Shown here piece by piece: positions 45,803 through 56,520 of a stretch of DNA of 64,000 nt. This stretch comes from Lysobacter enzymogenes. GTDB taxonomy: Bacteria; Pseudomonadota; Gammaproteobacteria; Xanthomonadales; Xanthomonadaceae. The stretch is from positions 2,542,001-2,606,000 of the forward strand of contig NZ_CP067396.1 in the NCBI RefSeq assembly GCF_023617245.1, read 5' to 3'. A program made the translations under genes and the position numbers. Each line of letters opens with the position of its first letter. Position 1 is the stretch's first letter. Below the pieces are notes generated by a model. That model ran no database searches and had not been told where the DNA came from. It saw only the letters and a program-made list of their open reading frames with translations.

Positions 45803-46495
45803 ATGAATAGCGCATCTTCCCAGAACCCCCACGTCCCCGTCCTCACCATCGACGGCCCCTCCGGCTCCGGCAAGGGCACCATCAGCCGCCTGGTCGCGCA
45901 GCGCCTGGGCTGGCATTACCTGGATTCGGGCGCCCTGTACCGCGCGGTCGGCGTCGCCGCCGGCTGGGCCGACCTCGACCTCGCCGACCCGGCCGCCCTG
46001 GTCCGCTGCGCCTTCGACACCCACATCGGCTTCCGCGACGACGCGTCCGGCGAACTGCGGGTGCTGGTCAACGACGTCGACGCCACAGACGAGCTGCGCA
46101 CCGAGACCGCCGGCGCCGCCGCCTCGGCCATCGCCGCGATTCCCGAGGTCCGGGCCGCGCTCAAGGACCGCCAGCGCGCATTCAGGCAGGAACCCGGGCT
46201 GGTCGCCGACGGCCGCGACATGGGCACGGTCATCTTCCCGGACGCCCAATACAAGGTGTTCCTGACCGCCAGCGCCGAGGAACGCGCGGAAAGGCGCTAT
46301 AAGCAGTTGAAGGACAAGGGGGTTTCGGTTACTTTAGACGGTCTGCTGCGGGAGATTCTCGCCCGCGACGCCCGTGACGCCCAGCGCGCGGTGGCTCCCT
46401 TGCGCCCGGCCGACGACGCCGTCCGCATCGACACCACCGGTCTTGGAATCGACACGGTAGTCGAACAGGTGCTGGCTTTGCTGCCCGCGCGCTGA
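45803..46495 (+). CDS. cmk: Cytidylate kinase
   Basis: A 230-residue (d)CMP kinase: CMP or dCMP plus ATP to the diphosphate. The P-loop GPSGSGKGTISR is at 18-29, the CMP-binding part is DSGALYRAVG, followed by VADGRDMGTVIFPDA and the lid-region RRYKQLKDKG. The start at 45803 gives the family's usual length; an in-frame ATG three codons earlier (45794) is possible. It stands directly before rpsA, the classical order in proteobacteria. Confidence 0.96.
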   Translation: MNSASSQNPHVPVLTIDGPSGSGKGTISRLVAQRLGWHYLDSGALYRAVGVAAGWADLDLADPAALVRCAFDTHIGFRDDASGELRVLVNDVDATDELRTETAGAAASAIAAIPEVRAALKDRQRAFRQEPGLVADGRDMGTVIFPDAQYKVFLTASAEERAERRYKQLKDKGVSVTLDGLLREILARDARDAQRAVAPLRPADDAVRIDTTGLGIDTVVEQVLALLPAR

Positions 46496-46547
46496 ACGGC
46501 GCGGCGCGACGAAACCTCCGCGGCGGAACGCTGTAAACGAAGAAGCC

Positions 46548-46567
46548 CCGGCGCAGTCCCGCGCCGG
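46548..46567 (+). promoter_or_regulatory. Hairpin in the cmk-rpsA gap
   Basis: A perfect 7-bp stem ccggcgc / gcgccgg with a 6-nt loop. No U-run follows, so it is more likely an mRNA leader structure or a weak terminator than a full terminator. Confidence 0.45.
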
Positions 46568-46699
46568 ATCAACCACAACACATGATGCAGTTCCATCGCA
46601 TCACATAACGGGTGGGTCGACCACGTTCTGCTTGCGTTGCCACGACGGCAACGATGTCAAACGGTGCGGCCCGTGTGTTCAACCGAGTAATCAAATCCA

Positions 46700-48388
46700 A
46701 TGACCGAATCATTTGCCGAACTGTTCGAACAGAGCCAGCAGTACCTGGCCAAGCTGAAGCCGGGCGCCATCGTCACCGGCGTCGTCGTGGAAGTCCGCGG
46801 CGACGTGGTGGTGATCAACGCCGGCCTGAAGTCCGAAGGCATCGTGCCGATCGAACAGTTCCGTAACGACGCCGGCGAAATCGACGTCGCCGAGGGCGAC
46901 GAAGTCAAGGTCGCGCTCGACTCCATCGAGAATGGCTTCGGCGAAACCGTGCTCTCGCGCGAGAAGGCCAAGCGCGCGATGGTGTGGGACGAACTCGAGC
47001 AGGCGCTCGAGAAGAACGAGACCATCACCGGCCGCATCAGCGGCAAGGTGAAGGGCGGCTTCACCGTCGACATCAAGGACGTCCGCGGCTTCCTGCCCGG
47101 TTCGCTGGTCGACGTGCGTCCGGTGCGCGACTCGGCGTACCTGGAAGGCAAGGAGCTCGAGTTCAAGCTCATCAAGCTCGACCGCAAGCGCAACAACATC
47201 GTCGTCTCCCGCCGCGCGGTGGTCGAGAGCGAGTACAGCGTCGAGCGCGAGCAGCTGATGGAGAAGCTGCAGGAAGGCGCGATCCTCAAGGGCGTGGTCA
47301 AGAACCTCACCGACTACGGCGCGTTCGTCGACCTCGGCGGCATCGACGGCCTGCTGCACATCACCGACATGGCGTGGAAGCGCGTGCGTCACCCGTCGGA
47401 AGTCGTGGAAGTCGGCCAGGAGCTCGACGTCCGCGTGCTCAAGTACGACCGCGAGCGCAACCGCGTCAGCCTCGGCCTCAAGCAGCTGGGCGAGGATCCG
47501 TGGGACAACATCGCCCGCCGCTACCCGGCCAACACCCGCGTGTTCGGCAAGGTCAGCAACGTCACCGATTACGGCGCGTTCGTCGAGATCGAGCCGGGCG
47601 TCGAAGGCCTGGTCCACGTGTCCGAAATGGACTGGACCAACAAGAACGTCAACCCGTCCAAGATCGTGCAGGTCGGCGATGAAGTTCAGGTCATGGTGCT
47701 CGACGTCGATGAAGAGCGTCGCCGCATCTCGCTGGGCATGAAGCAGGTCACCTCGAACCCGTGGGAGACCTTCGCGGCCATCCACAAGAAGGGCGACAAG
47801 GTCGAAGGCCAGATCAAGTCGATCACCGACTTCGGCATCTTCATCGGCCTGGACGGCGGCATCGACGGCCTGGTCCACCTGTCCGACATCAGCTGGAACA
47901 CCACCGGCGAAGACGTGGTCCGCAACTACAAGAAGGGCGACACGCTGGAAGCCGTCGTCCTGGCCGTGGATCCGGAGCGCGAGCGCATCAGCCTGGGCGT
48001 CAAGCAGCTGGAGCAGGACCCGATGGGTCAGTACGTCGCTTCCAACGCCAAGGGCTCGATCGTCAAGGGCGTGGTGAAGGAAGTCGACGCCAAGGGCGCC
48101 GTGATCGAGCTCGCCGATGGTATCGAAGGCTACGTCGCCGCGCGCGACATCGCCAAGGAGCGCGTCGAAGACGCTTCCACGTACCTCAAGGTCGGCCAGG
48201 AAGTCGAGGCCAAGATCATCGGCACCGACCGCAAGGGCCGCAGCATGCAGCTGTCGATCAAGGCCAAGGACGAAGCCGACCAGCAGGAAGCCATGGCGGA
48301 CTACAACCGTCACGCCGGCGACGCTGCCAGCGGCACGACCAGCCTCGGCGCGCTGCTGCGCGAGCGCCTGAGCGGCAAGTCCGAGTAA
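46700..48388 (+). CDS. rpsA: 30S ribosomal protein S1
   Basis: A 562-residue S1 with six S1/OB RNA-binding repeats, needed to bring mRNAs to the ribosome. The repeats are visible as recurring VKGGFTVDI, LTDYGAFVDLGGIDGLLHITD, VTDYGAFVEIEPGVEGLVHVSE and ITDFGIFIGLDGGIDGLVHLSD, with the later ones more diverged. Start ATG 46700 has no good Shine-Dalgarno (only GAG about 12 nt away). That is known for rpsA in E. coli, where S1 represses its own translation. Codon use is strongly biased, as expected for high expression. Confidence 0.97.
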   Translation: MTESFAELFEQSQQYLAKLKPGAIVTGVVVEVRGDVVVINAGLKSEGIVPIEQFRNDAGEIDVAEGDEVKVALDSIENGFGETVLSREKAKRAMVWDELEQALEKNETITGRISGKVKGGFTVDIKDVRGFLPGSLVDVRPVRDSAYLEGKELEFKLIKLDRKRNNIVVSRRAVVESEYSVEREQLMEKLQEGAILKGVVKNLTDYGAFVDLGGIDGLLHITDMAWKRVRHPSEVVEVGQELDVRVLKYDRERNRVSLGLKQLGEDPWDNIARRYPANTRVFGKVSNVTDYGAFVEIEPGVEGLVHVSEMDWTNKNVNPSKIVQVGDEVQVMVLDVDEERRRISLGMKQVTSNPWETFAAIHKKGDKVEGQIKSITDFGIFIGLDGGIDGLVHLSDISWNTTGEDVVRNYKKGDTLEAVVLAVDPERERISLGVKQLEQDPMGQYVASNAKGSIVKGVVKEVDAKGAVIELADGIEGYVAARDIAKERVEDASTYLKVGQEVEAKIIGTDRKGRSMQLSIKAKDEADQQEAMADYNRHAGDAASGTTSLGALLRERLSGKSE

Positions 48389-48708
48389 TCGCTTCATCGC
48401 GGTATCGCCGCCGCCCCGGTTCGCCGGGGCGGCGGTCATCCTCCGCGGCGCTGCTCGCCGGCGCCGTCGGACGATGGGCAAGACCGGGGCCGACCCGGCT
48501 TGCGACGCAAGACGCTCCACTGCGACACGCTTCACCGCACCATCGGTTCCACGAATCATTCGTTGTCGCGTCCCGCAGGCCGGAACGCGGCGGCGGGCCC
48601 GGCGGGCCGGCATGGCCGGACGCGTCAGGGCCAGCGGCAGGGGATCGCGCGCGGCGCGAGGCCGCATCTTCACCAAAGACCTTTGCATAAGGCCAGGCAA
48701 CACTGCGC
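48389..48708. other. rpsA-ihfB intergenic region
   Basis: 320 bp. It starts with a GC hairpin and otherwise holds no gene or repeat I recognise. An ihfB promoter is expected in the last 100 bp; ttgcataagg at 48683-48692 is the most AT-rich part. Confidence 0.5.
48408..48435 (+). terminator. UUCG-capped hairpin after rpsA
   Basis: A perfect 12-bp stem ccgccgccccgg / ccggggcggcgg with a TTCG loop lies 20 bp after the rpsA stop. There is no T-run, so termination may be inefficient or Rho-assisted; 3'-end protection is another possible role. Confidence 0.6.
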
Positions 48709-49011
48709 ATGACCAAGTCCGAGCTCATCGAGATCCTTTCCCAACGTCAGGCCCACCTCAAGGGCGACGACGTGGATCTGGCGGTGAAAGCCTTGTTGGA
48801 AATGATGGGCGGGGCCCTGTCGGCCGGCGAGCGGATCGAGATCCGCGGCTTCGGCAGCTTCTCCCTGCACTACCGTCCGCCGCGCCTGGGCCGCAATCCC
48901 AAGACCGGCGAATCGGTCGCATTGCCCGGCAAGCACGTGCCGCACTTCAAGCCCGGCAAGGAATTGCGCGAGCGCGTCAGCGGCGTGACGCCGCTGGACG
49001 AAGAAGGCTGA
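48709..49011 (+). CDS. ihfB: Integration host factor subunit beta
   Basis: A 100-residue DNA-bending protein of the HU/IHF family. It begins MTKSELIEILSQRQAHL and carries the beta-arm RPPRLGRNPKTGESVALPGK, with the intercalating Pro in RNPKTGE. RIEIRGFGSFSLHYR is the family signature. Location after rpsA is the standard ihfB position. The partner ihfA is not in the window. Confidence 0.96.
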   Translation: MTKSELIEILSQRQAHLKGDDVDLAVKALLEMMGGALSAGERIEIRGFGSFSLHYRPPRLGRNPKTGESVALPGKHVPHFKPGKELRERVSGVTPLDEEG

Positions 49012-49207
49012 GGCCGCCGCAGCCGTCCACGGCCGCCGCGGCGCGCCGTGCGCGCGGCGCCTGGCCGATCCGCCGGCGGCGGGCGAGGGCGCGGGCCTTC
49101 GCGACCGCCCAGGGCCGCGAGCCGTCGCCTCTACGCGGCCCTGCGTCGCGTCGGCTACTCTTTAGCCTGCCGCACGCGTCGCGCGTACACGAACCCCGGG
49201 AGTCCTC

Positions 49208-49492
49208 ATGCGCCTGATCCGCGTACTCATCGCTGTGCTGTGCCTGGCCGCCGGAGCGGTCCTGGGCGCGCTCAACCGCCAGAGCGTCAGCATCGACCTG
49301 GGCTTCGGCTTCGTCCCGGCGACCTCGCTGGGCATCGTCCTGATCGTGTCGCTGCTGGCCGGCGCGCTGATCGGCGGGCTGGCGATCAGCGCCAGCGTGG
49401 TGCTGCCGCTGCGCCGCCGCCTCGCCCGCGCCGAGCGCGGCCGCGCCGACTCCGGTGCCGGCTTGCCGGCGGTCACCACGGTCGAGAACTGA
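49208..49492 (+). CDS. lapA: LapA-domain membrane protein
   Basis: A 94-residue inner-membrane protein with two hydrophobic helices (about 4-22 and 40-66) and the signature NRQSVSIDLGFGFVPATSLGIVL between them. This is the LapA/YciS (DUF1049) domain. The C-terminal tail is basic and cytoplasmic. It works with LapB in controlling LpxC level and lipopolysaccharide assembly. ATG 49208 has GGGAG upstream, and lapB follows after 4 nt. Confidence 0.9.
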   Translation: MRLIRVLIAVLCLAAGAVLGALNRQSVSIDLGFGFVPATSLGIVLIVSLLAGALIGGLAISASVVLPLRRRLARAERGRADSGAGLPAVTTVEN

Positions 49493-49496
49493 GCGC

Positions 49497-50675
49497 ATGG
49501 AATTCATCAGTCAGTGGTTCTGGTTCTTCCTGTTGCTGCCGATCGCGGCGCTCAGCGGCTGGGTGATCGGCCGCCGCGGTGGCGAGCGCCACAGCGACAA
49601 CCAGGTCAGTCACCTCTCCACCACGTATTTCCGCGGCCTCAACTACCTGCTCAACGAGCAGCCGGACAAGGCCATCGAGCTGTTCTTGCACATCGCCGAA
49701 CTCGACAAGGACACCTTCGAGACCCAGGTCGCGCTGGGCCACCTGTTCCGCCGCCGCGGCGAGGTCGACCGCGCCATCCGCCTGCACCAGGCGTTGGTGC
49801 AGCGCCCGGGCCTGAGCGACCAGCAGAAGGTGCAGGCGCTGCTGGCGCTGGGCGAGGACTACATGCGTTCGGGCCTGCTCGACCGCGCCGAGACCGTCTT
49901 CAGCGATCTGGTCGCGCTGGACATGCGCGCGCCGCTGGCGCTGCGCCACCTGATCGGCATCTACCAGGCCGAGCGCGACTGGGGCAAGGCGATCGAGAAC
50001 GCGCAGCGCTTCGAGGCCGCCACCGGCGAGCCGATGGGCAAGCTGATCGCCCAGTTCGAATGCGAGCTGGCCGACCGCCACCGCGCCGCCGGCGACGCCC
50101 AGGGCGCGCGCGAGGCGGTCAAGCGCGCCTACGAGGCCGACGCCAACTCGGTGCGCGCGGGCATGCTCGAAGGCCGGATCGAAGTGGAGGCGGGCAACGA
50201 CACCGCGGCGATCCGCGCGTTCGAGCGCGTCGCCCGCGCCGATCCCGACTACCTGCCCGAAGTGCTGCCGGCGCTGCTGAGCTGCTATGAGCGCAACGGC
50301 GACCCGACCGGCGCGCGCGCGTTCCTGGCCGAGATGTGCGAGCACTACCGCGGCATCTCGCCGGTGCTGGCGCTGACCCGCATGGTCGAGGCCGAGGACG
50401 GCGTGCCGGCCGCGCGCGCCTACCTCGCGCGCCAGCTCAAGGACCGCCCGTCGGTGCGCGGCGAAGCGGCGCTGATCGACCTGACCCTGGCCGAGGGCGC
50501 CGATCCGCTGGCGACCCTGCACGACCTCAAGCACATCACCGACCAGTTGCTGGTGCGCAACCCGAGCTACCGCTGCAACCGCTGCGGCTTCGGCGCGCGC
50601 AGCCACCACTGGCAATGCCCGAGCTGCAAGGAGTGGGGCACGGTCAAGCCGCTGCTCAACTACGCGGTGGTCTGA
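49497..50675 (+). CDS. lapB: Lipopolysaccharide assembly protein LapB
   Basis: A 392-residue LapB/YciM. An N-terminal membrane anchor (about 5-23) is followed by HLSTTYFRGLNYLLNEQPDKA and about nine TPR helices. The C-terminal rubredoxin-type metal site is CNRCGFG with CPSCKEWG. LapB recruits LpxC for FtsH degradation and so balances lipid A synthesis. ATG 49497 gives the canonical MEFISQWFWFFLLLP start. Upstream in-frame ATGs overlap lapA and lack an anchor. Confidence 0.96.
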   Translation: MEFISQWFWFFLLLPIAALSGWVIGRRGGERHSDNQVSHLSTTYFRGLNYLLNEQPDKAIELFLHIAELDKDTFETQVALGHLFRRRGEVDRAIRLHQALVQRPGLSDQQKVQALLALGEDYMRSGLLDRAETVFSDLVALDMRAPLALRHLIGIYQAERDWGKAIENAQRFEAATGEPMGKLIAQFECELADRHRAAGDAQGAREAVKRAYEADANSVRAGMLEGRIEVEAGNDTAAIRAFERVARADPDYLPEVLPALLSCYERNGDPTGARAFLAEMCEHYRGISPVLALTRMVEAEDGVPAARAYLARQLKDRPSVRGEAALIDLTLAEGADPLATLHDLKHITDQLLVRNPSYRCNRCGFGARSHHWQCPSCKEWGTVKPLLNYAVV

Positions 50676-50678
50676 GCG

Positions 50679-51650
50679 ATGTGGGCGTGGCTCGCCATCC
50701 ATGCCGCGCTGGCCGCGGCCGGTACCTGGCTGGCGCGCGCTTACGCGCTGCGCAGCCGCCTGATCGACCAGCCCGGCGAGCGCCGCAGCCATAGCGTGGC
50801 GACGCCGCGCGGCGGCGGCATCGCCATCGTGATCGCGCTGCTGGTGGCGACCGTGTCGCTGGGGCTGAAGTTTCCCGCCTACGCGTCGCTGGCCCTGGCC
50901 TTCGGCCTGGGCCTGGCGGCGATCGCGGCGATCGGCTGGGTCGACGACCACCGCCCGCTGTCGCCGTGGCTGCGCCTGGCCGTGCACATCCTCGCCGCGG
51001 CGCTGCTGGCAGCGGCGGTCTGGCATGCGCGCGGCGATCCGTGGCTGGCCCTGGCCGCGTTCGCGTTCGCGGTCGGGCTGACCAACGTGTGGAACTTCAT
51101 GGACGGCATCAATGGCCTGGCCGCCTCGCAGGCGGCCCTGGTCGCGCTGGCCCTGGCCGGGTTCGGCGGTCCGGTCTGGAGCTGGCTGGCGCTGGCCCTG
51201 CTGGCCGCCTGCGCCGGATTCCTGCCGTTCAACTTCCCGCGCGCGCGGATCTTCATGGGCGACGTCGGCAGCGGCGCGATCGGCTACGCCGTCGCAGGCC
51301 TCGGCGCCCTGGCCGCGACCGCCCAGGCCGAGCCGGCGCGGGCGCTGGTCCTGCTGATCCCGCTGGCCGCATTCATGGTCGATTCCAGCCTGACCCTGCT
51401 GCGCCGGGTGCGCCGCGGCGAGCGCTGGTGGACCCCGCACACCCAGCACGCCTACCAGGTCTGGGCGCGCCGCGTCGGCCATGTCCGGGTCACCCTCGCT
51501 TATGCGATTTTCACGCTGCTGTCCTTAGCCTCGCTGCACCTTGTGACCGAAGTCCGGATCGGTTTCATGCTGTGTATGGGGGCCGGATGGTATATATCCG
51601 CCGCTTTTTTGTGGTGGCTGATCCAACGGACCGAGCGGTCCGCGCCGTGA
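50679..51650 (+). CDS. Glycosyltransferase family 4 (WecA/MraY-like)
   Basis: A 323-residue polytopic membrane enzyme that transfers a sugar-1-phosphate from a UDP-sugar to undecaprenyl phosphate. The family motifs are GWVDDHRPLS (metal-binding Asp-Asp), NVWNFMDGINGLAA and ARIFMGDVGSG; the end is WWTPHTQHAYQ, typical of WecA/WbpL-like enzymes. About ten membrane helices fill the rest. It starts 3 nt after lapB. Together with the dehydratase and galU it suggests O-antigen or exopolysaccharide initiation. The sugar donor cannot be read from the sequence. Confidence 0.92.
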   Translation: MWAWLAIHAALAAAGTWLARAYALRSRLIDQPGERRSHSVATPRGGGIAIVIALLVATVSLGLKFPAYASLALAFGLGLAAIAAIGWVDDHRPLSPWLRLAVHILAAALLAAAVWHARGDPWLALAAFAFAVGLTNVWNFMDGINGLAASQAALVALALAGFGGPVWSWLALALLAACAGFLPFNFPRARIFMGDVGSGAIGYAVAGLGALAATAQAEPARALVLLIPLAAFMVDSSLTLLRRVRRGERWWTPHTQHAYQVWARRVGHVRVTLAYAIFTLLSLASLHLVTEVRIGFMLCMGAGWYISAAFLWWLIQRTERSAP

Positions 51651-51717
51651 GCGGCGGGGTCGGCGGGCGCGACCGACCGACTCAAGATTTTCCCAAAGAT
51701 TTACAGGCGAGGCAGGA

Positions 51718-53627
51718 ATGAGCTCATTGCGTGATCGACTCAAGAGCGGACTGCCGCGTCTGGCCGTGGTCGCGCACGATCTCGCGATGGTCTGGCTGGT
51801 CTGGCAGGCGCTGCACAAGCTGCGCTTCGGCGTGATCGCGCAGCCGCCGCCGCTGCCGCTGTGGTCGACCGAGATCGCCCTGGTGCTGGCCGCGCAGGGC
51901 CTGGTGTTCTGGCAGGTCGGCCTGTACCGCGGGCTGTGGCGCTTCGCCGGCGTGCCCGACCTTTGGAACATCTTCAAGGCCTGCATGCTCGGCCTGTTCG
52001 CGATCGTGCTCGGGCTGTTCCTCTACAACCGCGTCGACCAGGTGCCGCGCACGGTGCTGGTGCTGTATCCGCTGGTGCTGATGGGCATGCTCGGCGCGCC
52101 GCGCCTGCTTTATCGCGCGTGGAAGGACAGCCGCATCGACAGCGCCAACGCGGTGTCGGTGCGGATCCTGATCCTCGGCGCCGGCCGCGCCGGCGAAGCG
52201 CTGGTGCGCGACCTGCGTCGCTTCGGCACCTATCACCCGATCGGTTTCCTCGACGACGCCGTGCGCCTGCGCGGCAGCAAGGTCCAGGGCGTGCCGGTGC
52301 TGGGCAAGGTCGAGGACGTGGCCGACATCGCGCGCGAGACCGCGGCCAAGCTGCTGGTGATCGCGATGCCGTCGGCCGACGCCAACGCGATGCAGCGCAT
52401 CGTCATGGCCTGCGAGCGCACCGGGCTGCCGTTCCGCATGGTCCCGCGCCTGCAGGACGTGCTCGAAGGCCGCTCGCTGCCGGGCGAACTGAAGGAAGTC
52501 GCGATCGAGGATTTGCTCGGGCGCAAGCCGGTGTTGCCGGACTGGAAGGCGATCCGCGGCTGGCTCGGCGGACGTTCGGTGCTGGTCACCGGCGCCGGCG
52601 GCTCGATCGGTTCGGAACTGGTGCGCCAGTGCGCGCGCCACGGCGCCGGCCGCATCGCCCTGATCGAGATCGACGAACTGGCCCTGGTCACCACCGAGAC
52701 CGCGCTGCGCCGCGACTTCCCCGACGTCGAGTTCATCCCGGTGCTGGGCGACTGCGGCGACCGCGCGGTGATCGAATACGCGCTCAAGCTGTCCGAGCCC
52801 GACGCCGCCTTCCACGCCGCCGCCTACAAGCAGGTGCCGCTGCTGGAAGCGCAACTGCGCGAGGCGGTGCGCAACAACGTGCTGTCGACCGAGACCGTCG
52901 CGCGCGCGTGCCGCGCCGCCGGCGTCGGCACCTTCGTTTTGATCTCCACCGACAAGGCGGTCGATCCGGTCAACGTGCTCGGCGCGACCAAGCGCTTGGC
53001 CGAGATGACCTGCCAGGCTCTGGCCGACCAGCGCAAGACCCGCTTCGTCACCGTGCGCTTCGGCAACGTGCTCGATTCGGCCGGCAGCGTGGTGCCGCTG
53101 TTCCGCGAACAGATCCGCGCCGGCGGCCCGGTCACCGTGACCGATCCGGAAGTGACCCGCTTCTTCATGACCATCCCGGAGGCCTGCCAGCTGATCCTGC
53201 AGGCGTCGGCGATCGGCACCCATGAGGCCATCTACACCCTCGACATGGGCGAGCCGGTGCCGATCCGGCTGCTGGCCGAGCAGATGATCCGCCTGGCCGG
53301 CAAGCAGCCGGGCCGCGACGTGGCCATCGTCTACACCGGCCTGCGCCCGGGCGAGAAGCTGCACGAGACCTTGTTCCACGCCGACGAGCGCTACCGCCCG
53401 ACCGTGCATCCCAAGATCCTGCAGGCCGAGCCGCGCGACGTGTCCGCCGCGTCGCTGGAGCACTCGCTGCAACAGCTGCGCGAGGCCTCGGTGCGCTACG
53501 ACCGCGAAGCCCTCAACGCCTTGCTGCGCGTCGCGGTTCCGGAGTTCCAACCGATCGGTGAACATCCGGATTACAAGGAATCGGCTACCGTGGTGGCCTT
53601 TCCCGCCCGCAACGCCAGGAAGATTTG

Positions 53628-53628
<1 letters not shown>
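51718..53628 (+). CDS. Membrane nucleotide-sugar 4,6-dehydratase (WbpM/CapD-like)
   Basis: A 636-residue enzyme with four N-terminal membrane helices (about 14-32, 52-70, 86-103 and 112-128), a CoA-binding-like Rossmann part (ILGAGRAGEAL, about 151-161) and a C-terminal SDR domain with TGAGGSIGSEL (291-301), ISTDKAVDPVNVLGATKR and LRPGEKLHE. This is the WbpM/PglF/CapD layout, which makes UDP-4-keto-6-deoxy-HexNAc for surface glycans. The Tyr of the classical YxxxK is absent, as in WbpM. ATG 51718 has AGGA upstream. The stop overlaps galU by one base. Confidence 0.93.
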
Positions 53629-54530
<902 letters not shown>

Positions 54531-54576
54531 GTTTTCGGTGGCCGGTTCGCCGGCCACCAGGTTCGGCGCGATATAG

Positions 54577-54608
54577 GGCCGCCGGTCCGCGAGGATCGGC
54601 GGCCTTTT
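54577..54608 (+). terminator. Terminator after galU
   Basis: A 12-bp stem ggccgccggtcc / ggatcggcggcc (one G-T pair) is followed by TTTT, about 45 bp past the galU stop. Confidence 0.88.
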
Positions 54609-54700
54609 CGTTTGCGCCGGTTTGCCGGGCCGGCCTGCCATCTGCTTCGTTGCGCTCGGCAGCTCTCAGCTCAACGCTTCTGAAGTCCCCCGGTCGGCGA

Positions 54701-55147
54701 TTACCCCAACCACGCCCACACCGCCAGCGCCGCCGCCACGCAGGCCGCGGCCGCGTAGTGCGCCGCGCGGCCGGCGCGCTGGGTGCGCGATGCCCAGGTG
54801 ACCGCGGCGTCGCCGCGCAGCACGCGCACGTCGCGGTAGGTCTTGCAGTCGCGCGGCGGGAAGCGCCGCTGTTCGCCGGCTGCGCGGCCGAGCCGGCGCA
54901 GGCCGCGGCCCCACAGCCACAACGGCGCGGTCGGCGCCAGCGCCAGTCCGGCCAGCGCGCGCCGCAGCCAGCGCCGCGCTTGCGCCGCGTCGGCGATGGC
55001 GACGTGGGCCTGCACGGCCTGCAGCCAGCCGTGCAACTGCCACAGCGCCAGCGCGCAGCCGGCGGCCATGGCCAGCAGCAGCCACAGGCTGCGTCTGCGG
55101 TAGGCTAGGTCGGCACGGTGGATTTCCATCGTCAGGGTCGAACTCAT
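54701..55147 (-). CDS. Small membrane protein of unknown function
   Basis: About 148 residues from ATG 55147 (an internal ATG at 55129 and upstream TTG/ATG codons are alternatives). Three hydrophobic segments are visible: SLWLLLAMAAGCALALW, ALAGLALAPTAPLWLWG, and the C-terminal HYAAAACVAAALAVWAWLG. Basic clusters (AYRRRS, RRLGRAAGEQRRFPPRDCK) lie between them. I recognise no family. It is divergent from the FAD oxidoreductase and converges on galU. Confidence 0.55.
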   Translation of the reverse strand: MSSTLTMEIHRADLAYRRRSLWLLLAMAAGCALALWQLHGWLQAVQAHVAIADAAQARRWLRRALAGLALAPTAPLWLWGRGLRRLGRAAGEQRRFPPRDCKTYRDVRVLRGDAAVTWASRTQRAGRAAHYAAAACVAAALAVWAWLG

Positions 55148-55224
55148 CCTCGGTCGAACGGCCGCGCGGTTCCGCGAACCGGCGCGGCGCGCGTTCGCCG
55201 CCATCAAAGCGCCGCGGGCCGTCC

Positions 55225-56520
55225 ATGTCCATACTCGCCGACCACTACTACCGTGCCAGCCTCGACGCCGACCGCGCCTGGCCGGCGCTGGAGGAATCGA
55301 CGCGCGCGCGGGTATGCGTGATCGGCGGCGGTTTCGCCGGGCTCAACACCGCGCTCGGGCTGGCCGAGCGCGGCGTCGGCGAGGTCGTGCTGCTGGAGGC
55401 GCAGCGGGTCGGCTATGGCGCGTCGGGGCGCAACGGCGGTTTCGTTTTCGGCGGTTTTTCGCGCGGCGAAGACGCGCTGCTGCGCGAGCTCGGGCCGCAG
55501 CGGGCGAGGGCGCTGTACCAGGGCACGCTCGACGCGGTCGAACTGATCCGCGCGCGCATCCGCCGCTACGGCATCGACTGCGACGCCACCGAGGCCGGGG
55601 CGATCTGGGCCAACTGGTTCGCCGACCCCGAGGTGTTGCGCGCGCGCCAGCGCCTGCTGGCCGAACACTTCGGCGTGGAGTGGCAATGGTGGCCGCGCGA
55701 GCGCTTGCGCGAACGCGTGCGCAGCCACCGCTACCACGACGCCCTGTTCGAACCGCAGGCCTTCCACTTCCACCCGCTCAAGTACGCCCAGGGCATCGCC
55801 GCGCAGGCGCAGGCGCTGGGCGTGCGCGTGCACGAGGGCTCGCCCGCGCTGGCGCTGGAGCGCGACGGCGAGGGCTGGCGGGTGCGCAGCGAGCGCGGCG
55901 AGGTGCGCGCCGAGCAGGTGGTGCTGGCCTGCGGCGGTTACCTGGCCGGACTGCGGCGCGAGGTCGACGCGGCGGTGATGCCGATCGCGACCTACGTCAT
56001 GGTCACCCAGCCGCTCGGCGAACTGCTCGACGGCGCGTTGCAGACCCGCGCGGCGATCTACGACAGCCGTTTCGCCTTCGACTACTATCGGCCCCTGCGC
56101 GACGGCCGCTTGCTGTGGGGCGGGCGCATCTCGGTGCGCGACCGTTCGCCGCGGCAGGTGCAGCAAGTTTTGTACCGCGACCTGTTGCGGGTGTTTCCGC
56201 AGTTGGCGGGCGTGCGCATCGACTACGCGTGGTCGGGCCTGATGAGTTACGCCCGCCACCAGATGCCGCAGGTCGGTCGCATCGGCGAGGGCCTGTGGCT
56301 GGCCCAGGCCTTCGGCGGCCACGGCGTCGCGCCGACCACCTTCGCCGGCGAACTGCTGGCCGCGGCCATCGCCGAGGGCGACGAACGCTGGCGGGAGTTG
56401 TCCGGCTATGGCGTGGTCAGCGCGTTCAAGCCGGCCGGATTGGTCGCCGCGCAAGCGAGCTACGCCTGGGCGCAGTTCAAGGATTGGTTCAAGGACAAGA
56501 GCGAGAGACGCGATCGATGA
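55225..56520 (+). CDS. FAD-dependent oxidoreductase (DAO/PuuB-like)
   Basis: A 431-residue flavoprotein of the D-amino-acid-oxidase (DAO) family. The FAD-binding motif VIGGGFAGLNTALGLAERG is at 32-50, followed by VGYGASGRNGGFVFGG, AEQVVLACGGYLAGL and the C-terminal LAQAFGGHGVAPTTFAGEL. The ASGRNGG element and overall layout are like gamma-glutamylputrescine oxidase (PuuB) and related amine oxidases, but the other Puu genes are missing nearby. The substrate is therefore open. ATG 55225; the stop overlaps the csaA start (ATGA), so both are one transcript. Confidence 0.88.
   Translation: MSILADHYYRASLDADRAWPALEESTRARVCVIGGGFAGLNTALGLAERGVGEVVLLEAQRVGYGASGRNGGFVFGGFSRGEDALLRELGPQRARALYQGTLDAVELIRARIRRYGIDCDATEAGAIWANWFADPEVLRARQRLLAEHFGVEWQWWPRERLRERVRSHRYHDALFEPQAFHFHPLKYAQGIAAQAQALGVRVHEGSPALALERDGEGWRVRSERGEVRAEQVVLACGGYLAGLRREVDAAVMPIATYVMVTQPLGELLDGALQTRAAIYDSRFAFDYYRPLRDGRLLWGGRISVRDRSPRQVQQVLYRDLLRVFPQLAGVRIDYAWSGLMSYARHQMPQVGRIGEGLWLAQAFGGHGVAPTTFAGELLAAAIAEGDERWRELSGYGVVSAFKPAGLVAAQASYAWAQFKDWFKDKSERRDR

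Noticed and set aside
55225..56520. Calling the FAD oxidoreductase puuB
   Set aside because: The fold and ASGRNGG motif fit, but puuA, puuC and puuD are absent, so the specific substrate cannot be assigned.
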